NCBI GenBank assembly: GCA_945865855.1
Contig: CAMBES010000048.1
Span: forward strand, 1-8,000
Source: Rhizobium sp. Q54
Lineage (GTDB): Bacteria; Pseudomonadota; Alphaproteobacteria; Rickettsiales; UBA1997
DNA: 8,000 bases
Reading direction: 5' to 3'
Shown: one piece after another, positions 6,464-8,000 of the stretch
Position numbering within the stretch: position 1 is the first letter of the stretch
Layout: each line of letters opens with the position of its first letter
Position numbers and translations under genes: made by a program
Notes under the pieces: generated by a model
The model's database searches: none
Seen by the model: only the letters and a program-made list of their open reading frames with translations
Told to the model about the DNA's origin: nothing

Positions 6464-6802
6464 ATGTCTAGAAGTTATCAAAATAAATCTACCAACAAAT
6501 CTAACAACAAGTTGGCTGCAAATAACGCGGCTCCAAAGGTTGGGGAAGAGGGTTTTATCAAAGTTTCTTTGGTTAACCAAAGTGTCTTCATTAGAAGAAA
6601 AAAATCTTGCCCACTGCGCAGTATTCCGCTTACGGAAATCACTTACAAAAATTTGAAATTGCTCAATAAATTTTTGTCCGAGCGCGGTAAAATTTTGCCA
6701 AGTAGAATTACCAACGTTACACCAAAAAAACAAAGAGCTTTGGCTAACGCAATCAAAAGAGCGCGCTTCTTGGCGCTTATCTCTCCTATTAAGAAAGACT
6801 AA
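6464..6802 (+). CDS. rpsR: Small-subunit ribosomal protein bS18 with N-terminal extension
   Basis: bS18 pairs with bS6 on the 30S platform near the mRNA exit. The conserved core runs from about residue 42 to 107: FIRRKKSCPL, then ITYKNLKLLNKFLSERGKIL and PSRITNVTPKKQRALANAIK, then RARFLALI, all diagnostic of the family. In front lies an extra stretch of about 40 residues rich in Asn, Lys, Ser and Ala (residues 1-30), so the protein is 112 residues where the family is usually 75-95. The start is supported by AGGAG five bases upstream and overlapping the rpsF stop. Located 8 bp after rpsF and 21 bp before rplI, in the standard order. Confidence 0.96.
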   Translation: MSRSYQNKSTNKSNNKLAANNAAPKVGEEGFIKVSLVNQSVFIRRKKSCPLRSIPLTEITYKNLKLLNKFLSERGKILPSRITNVTPKKQRALANAIKRARFLALISPIKKD

Positions 6803-6804
6803 AC

Positions 6805-6818
6805 ATTTAGATCTAAAT
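6805..6818. other. 14-bp perfect palindrome between rpsR and rplI
   Basis: ATTTAGATCTAAAT is its own reverse complement and fills most of the 21-bp gap before rplI. It has no loop, so it is not a terminator. It may be a chance effect of AT-rich composition, or a dimeric protein site. Confidence 0.5.
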
Positions 6819-6823
6819 TCCTG

Positions 6824-7432
6824 ATGAAAATTATTTTAATTTCTGCCGTTTCTAAGCTCGGTAAAATTGGCGACATCGTTGAAGTGGCCAACGGTTATGC
6901 AAAAAATTTCCTAATTCCAAGCAAGAAGGCTATTTGCTTTACCGCAGCTAATTACAAAGTATTCGAGGCAAAGAAAGCCGAGTTTGAGCAAGCCCACATA
7001 AACAACCTCGACTCCGCCTCCAAAGTTAAAGCAAAAATCGCTGGAAAAGATTTGATTATTATCGAAAACGCTTCGGATGACGGCAGATTGTATGGCTCGG
7101 TAAATTCATCTGTAATTGCAGCAAAAATTAACGAAATGCTTGGAGAAAAACTAGTTTCTCGCGCTGATGTTTTCTTAAAAAAACCAATCAAAGAAATTGG
7201 TGTTTACGAAGTAAAATTAAATCCCCACTCCGATGTTTCTTTCGATGTTCGTGCGATTGTAACTCGTAGCGAATCAGAAATCGAAGCGCTTTTACGCGGT
7301 GGAAAAAAGAATAAATCTGAGCAAGAATCAGCAACGCAAGAATCAATTTCTGATTCTTCTTCTGATGAAGAGCAAAAAAATACCAAACCTAAAAGAGTTA
7401 GAAAAAAAGCGGAGGTTTCTGCCGAGGAGTAG
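6824..7432 (+). CDS. rplI: Large-subunit ribosomal protein bL9 with long charged C-terminal tail
   Basis: bL9 binds near the L1 stalk base on 23S rRNA and helps maintain reading-frame fidelity. The N-domain shows the family signature LGKIGDIVEVANGYAKNFLI (12-31). A connecting helix spans about 42-74. The C-domain follows at 75-150, with DGRLYGSVNSSVIA (86-99) and IKEIGVYEVKLNPHSDV (122-138). Typical bL9 ends near residue 150; this one has about 50 more. The tail has a Ser/Glu/Asp-rich part (164-184) and a Lys/Arg-rich part (187-196). No good ribosome binding site precedes the ATG, 21 bp after rpsR, so translation may be coupled. The stop codon lies inside the predicted terminator hairpin. Confidence 0.96.
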   Translation: MKIILISAVSKLGKIGDIVEVANGYAKNFLIPSKKAICFTAANYKVFEAKKAEFEQAHINNLDSASKVKAKIAGKDLIIIENASDDGRLYGSVNSSVIAAKINEMLGEKLVSRADVFLKKPIKEIGVYEVKLNPHSDVSFDVRAIVTRSESEIEALLRGGKKNKSEQESATQESISDSSSDEEQKNTKPKRVRKKAEVSAEE

Positions 7433-7461
7433 AGCATCTTCTTCGGTTATTAGTTTTTTTT
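7421..7461 (+). terminator. Probable rho-independent terminator of the rpsF-rpsR-rplI operon
   Basis: GCCGAGGAG (7421-7429) can pair with TTCTTCGGT (7439-7447) through nine pairs, three of them G-U, around a 9-nt loop that holds the rplI stop codon. Eight T residues follow at 7454-7461. The six-base gap between stem and T-run and the G-U pairs make it weaker than a textbook terminator. Its place directly before the 23S promoter makes it plausible. Confidence 0.5.
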
Positions 7462-7473
7462 GTTAACTACGTG

Positions 7474-7509
7474 TTGACAAATAAAAATTGGCAAGAATTA
7501 TGTCCGCCC
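7474..7509 (+). promoter_or_regulatory. Promoter of the 23S rRNA transcription unit
   Basis: A perfect -35 TTGACA (7474-7479) is followed by a 16-bp spacer, a -10-like AATTAT (7496-7501) and a discriminator TCCGCCC (7503-7509). The discriminator is identical in sequence and distance to that of the pal promoter. This is the expected layout of an rRNA promoter and implies that 23S is transcribed independently of 16S. Transcription should begin near 7508. Confidence 0.75.
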
Positions 7510-7706
7510 TTCTAATTTTTAAAGGAAGTAATTGAGGTTAAAGAGTTTACGAAAGTTTACCTTTAGGCGAAGATAGATAAGGTCTTTTACAGGTTCTTTA
7601 TAGAGCCAAAAAATCACTCTTAGAGTAGAATAAATAAATCTCTCGAATGGCTTAAAAGTTTTTCGAGCGAAGGATATTTTATTCTCAAAGTTTTGATTGA
7701 AAGATT

Positions 7707-7718
7707 AGCTGTTTAACA
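7707..7718 (+). promoter_or_regulatory. boxA-like rRNA antitermination site
   Basis: AGCTGTTTAACA matches the enterobacterial rrn boxA TGCTCTTTAACA at 10 of 12 positions, including the whole TTTAACA core. boxA RNA binds NusB/NusE (S10) and makes RNA polymerase resist Rho on untranslated rRNA. Its place about 200 nt after the promoter and about 250 nt before 23S is sensible for an independent 23S unit. Confidence 0.65.
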
Positions 7719-7752
7719 ATCGTGAATAATTGATAACTAAAGAATACTGCAG

Positions 7753-7781
7753 GTTAGTGGAGCAGAAATGCTCGTACTAAC
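7753..7781 (+). other. GAAA-tetraloop hairpin in the 23S leader
   Basis: An outer stem GTTAGT/ACTAAC (7753-7758 with 7776-7781) and an inner stem GAGCA/TGCTC (7760-7764 with 7769-7773) are separated by a 1x2 internal loop and capped by a GAAA tetraloop. Eleven Watson-Crick pairs with a GNRA loop are unlikely to be chance. It starts 34 nt after the boxA-like site. Confidence 0.7.
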
Positions 7782-7852
7782 TTAGCGAATTCATAAACTG
7801 AAAAAGTTTATCTCAAGAAAAAAACCTTAATTGTATTTTCAATTCATGTGTG

Positions 7853-7931
7853 GCTCTTCTCCTGTTTGGAGAGGGTTGTATCTTTGCAAACGAAAGCGAG
7901 CAAATGCAACTGGGGATTCAAATCCTCGAGC
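7853..7931 (+). other. Compact four-way RNA junction just before 23S rRNA
   Basis: A closing stem GCTC/GAGC (7853-7856 with 7928-7931) encloses three hairpins with almost no unpaired bases between them. Arm 1 is TTCTCC/GGAGAG (7857-7862 with 7868-7873). Arm 2 is GTTGTA and TTTGC with GCAAA and TGCAAC (7875-7887 with 7900-7910, two-base bulge). Arm 3 is GGGGAT/ATCCTC (7912-7917 with 7922-7927) around TCAA. The shape is cloverleaf-like and arm 3 recalls a T-arm, but arm 2 has a 12-nt loop and no anticodon geometry, so it is not a functional tRNA. Confidence 0.5.
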
Positions 7932-7935
7932 AAGC

Positions 7936-7954
7936 GTGCAGATTTGTTCTGCAC
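7936..7954 (+). other. Hairpin directly upstream of mature 23S 5' end
   Basis: GTGCAG (7936-7941) pairs perfectly with CTGCAC (7949-7954) around a 7-nt loop. It ends about 10 nt before the predicted mature 5' end of 23S. An alternative pairing of ATGTG (7846-7850) with CACAT (7952-7956) would compete with it and enclose the neighbouring junction, so the two may be alternative processing conformations. Confidence 0.5.
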
Positions 7955-7964
7955 ATAGATTTAG

Positions 7965-8000
7965 AAATAAGCAAAATAAGGGCATTTGATGGATGCCTTG
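7965..8000 (+). rRNA. rrl: 23S ribosomal RNA, 5' end (runs off right edge)
   Basis: The last bases contain TAAGC, then TAAGGGCA and GATGGATGCC, aligning with the first 32 nt of E. coli 23S rRNA (TAAGC, TAAG and GGTGGATGCC in the same order, with one extra base). The TAAGGGCATT form is typical of alphaproteobacteria. By that alignment the mature 5' end is near 7965. Only 36 nt are in the window. Confidence 0.92.

Larger units (their letters stand above)
7510..7964 (+). other. Structured leader of the 23S rRNA transcript (no gene)
   Basis: This stretch of about 455 nt between promoter and 23S rRNA holds no convincing reading frame, no 16S and no canonical tRNA. It is rich in potential RNA hairpins: GGTTCT/AGAGCC (7592-7607), CTCGAA/TTCGAG (7642-7667), the long GAAA-capped hairpin at 7753-7781, and a packed group of arms at 7853-7954. 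A boxA-like site lies at 7707-7718. The composition and folding fit an rrn leader involved in antitermination and in processing of pre-23S RNA. Pairing partners with the 3' flank of 23S lie outside the window. Confidence 0.7.

Noticed and set aside
7853..7931. Functional tRNA gene before 23S
   Set aside because: The T-arm-like part and closing stem are suggestive, but the D-arm loop is too short, the central arm has a 12-nt loop and bulge, the acceptor has only four pairs, and no CCA follows.

Overview
The window looks like chromosome of an AT-rich alphaproteobacterium, most plausibly a member or relative of Rickettsiales. The strongest hint is at the right edge. A 23S rRNA gene begins there directly behind rplI, with its own promoter and a leader of about 450 nt. 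No 16S rRNA and no canonical tRNA-Ile/tRNA-Ala lies in front of it. Split 16S and 23S genes are known from Rickettsia, Ehrlichia, Anaplasma and Wolbachia. The N-terminus of the fumarase and the Pal, HemW and bS6/bS18/bL9 proteins fit an alphaproteobacterium. Species-level assignment is not possible from the sequence alone.

Left part, minus strand (1-4818), reading right to left: an FTR1/EfeU-type iron permease; 41 bp later a large autotransporter with a repeat-rich beta-helical passenger and a C-terminal barrel; then, behind its own well-formed promoter, a three-gene run of pal (peptidoglycan-associated lipoprotein), an unrecognised 193-residue protein, and fumC, which runs off the left edge. 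The last three genes are joined by two identical TAATG stop/start overlaps. Pal here is not next to tolB or ybgF.

Right part, plus strand (4838-8000): hemW (radical SAM heme chaperone) starts 19 bp from the divergent iron permease. The ribosomal protein operon rpsF-rpsR-rplI follows from its own promoter. It probably ends at a hairpin-plus-T-run terminator overlapping the rplI stop codon. Then come the 23S promoter, a structured leader with a boxA-like antitermination site, and the first 36 nt of 23S rRNA.

Three promoters (pal, rpsF, 23S) share one layout: a TTGACA-like -35, a 16-bp spacer, a -10, then a C/G-rich discriminator exactly 23 nt after the -35. This looks like the organism's strong, growth-linked promoter type. 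The window is mostly housekeeping. The less explained parts are the 193-residue protein inside the pal-fumC run, the autotransporter next to the iron permease, the very short iron/heme divergent control region, and the folded 23S leader. I see no CRISPR array, insertion sequence, prophage or defence system.
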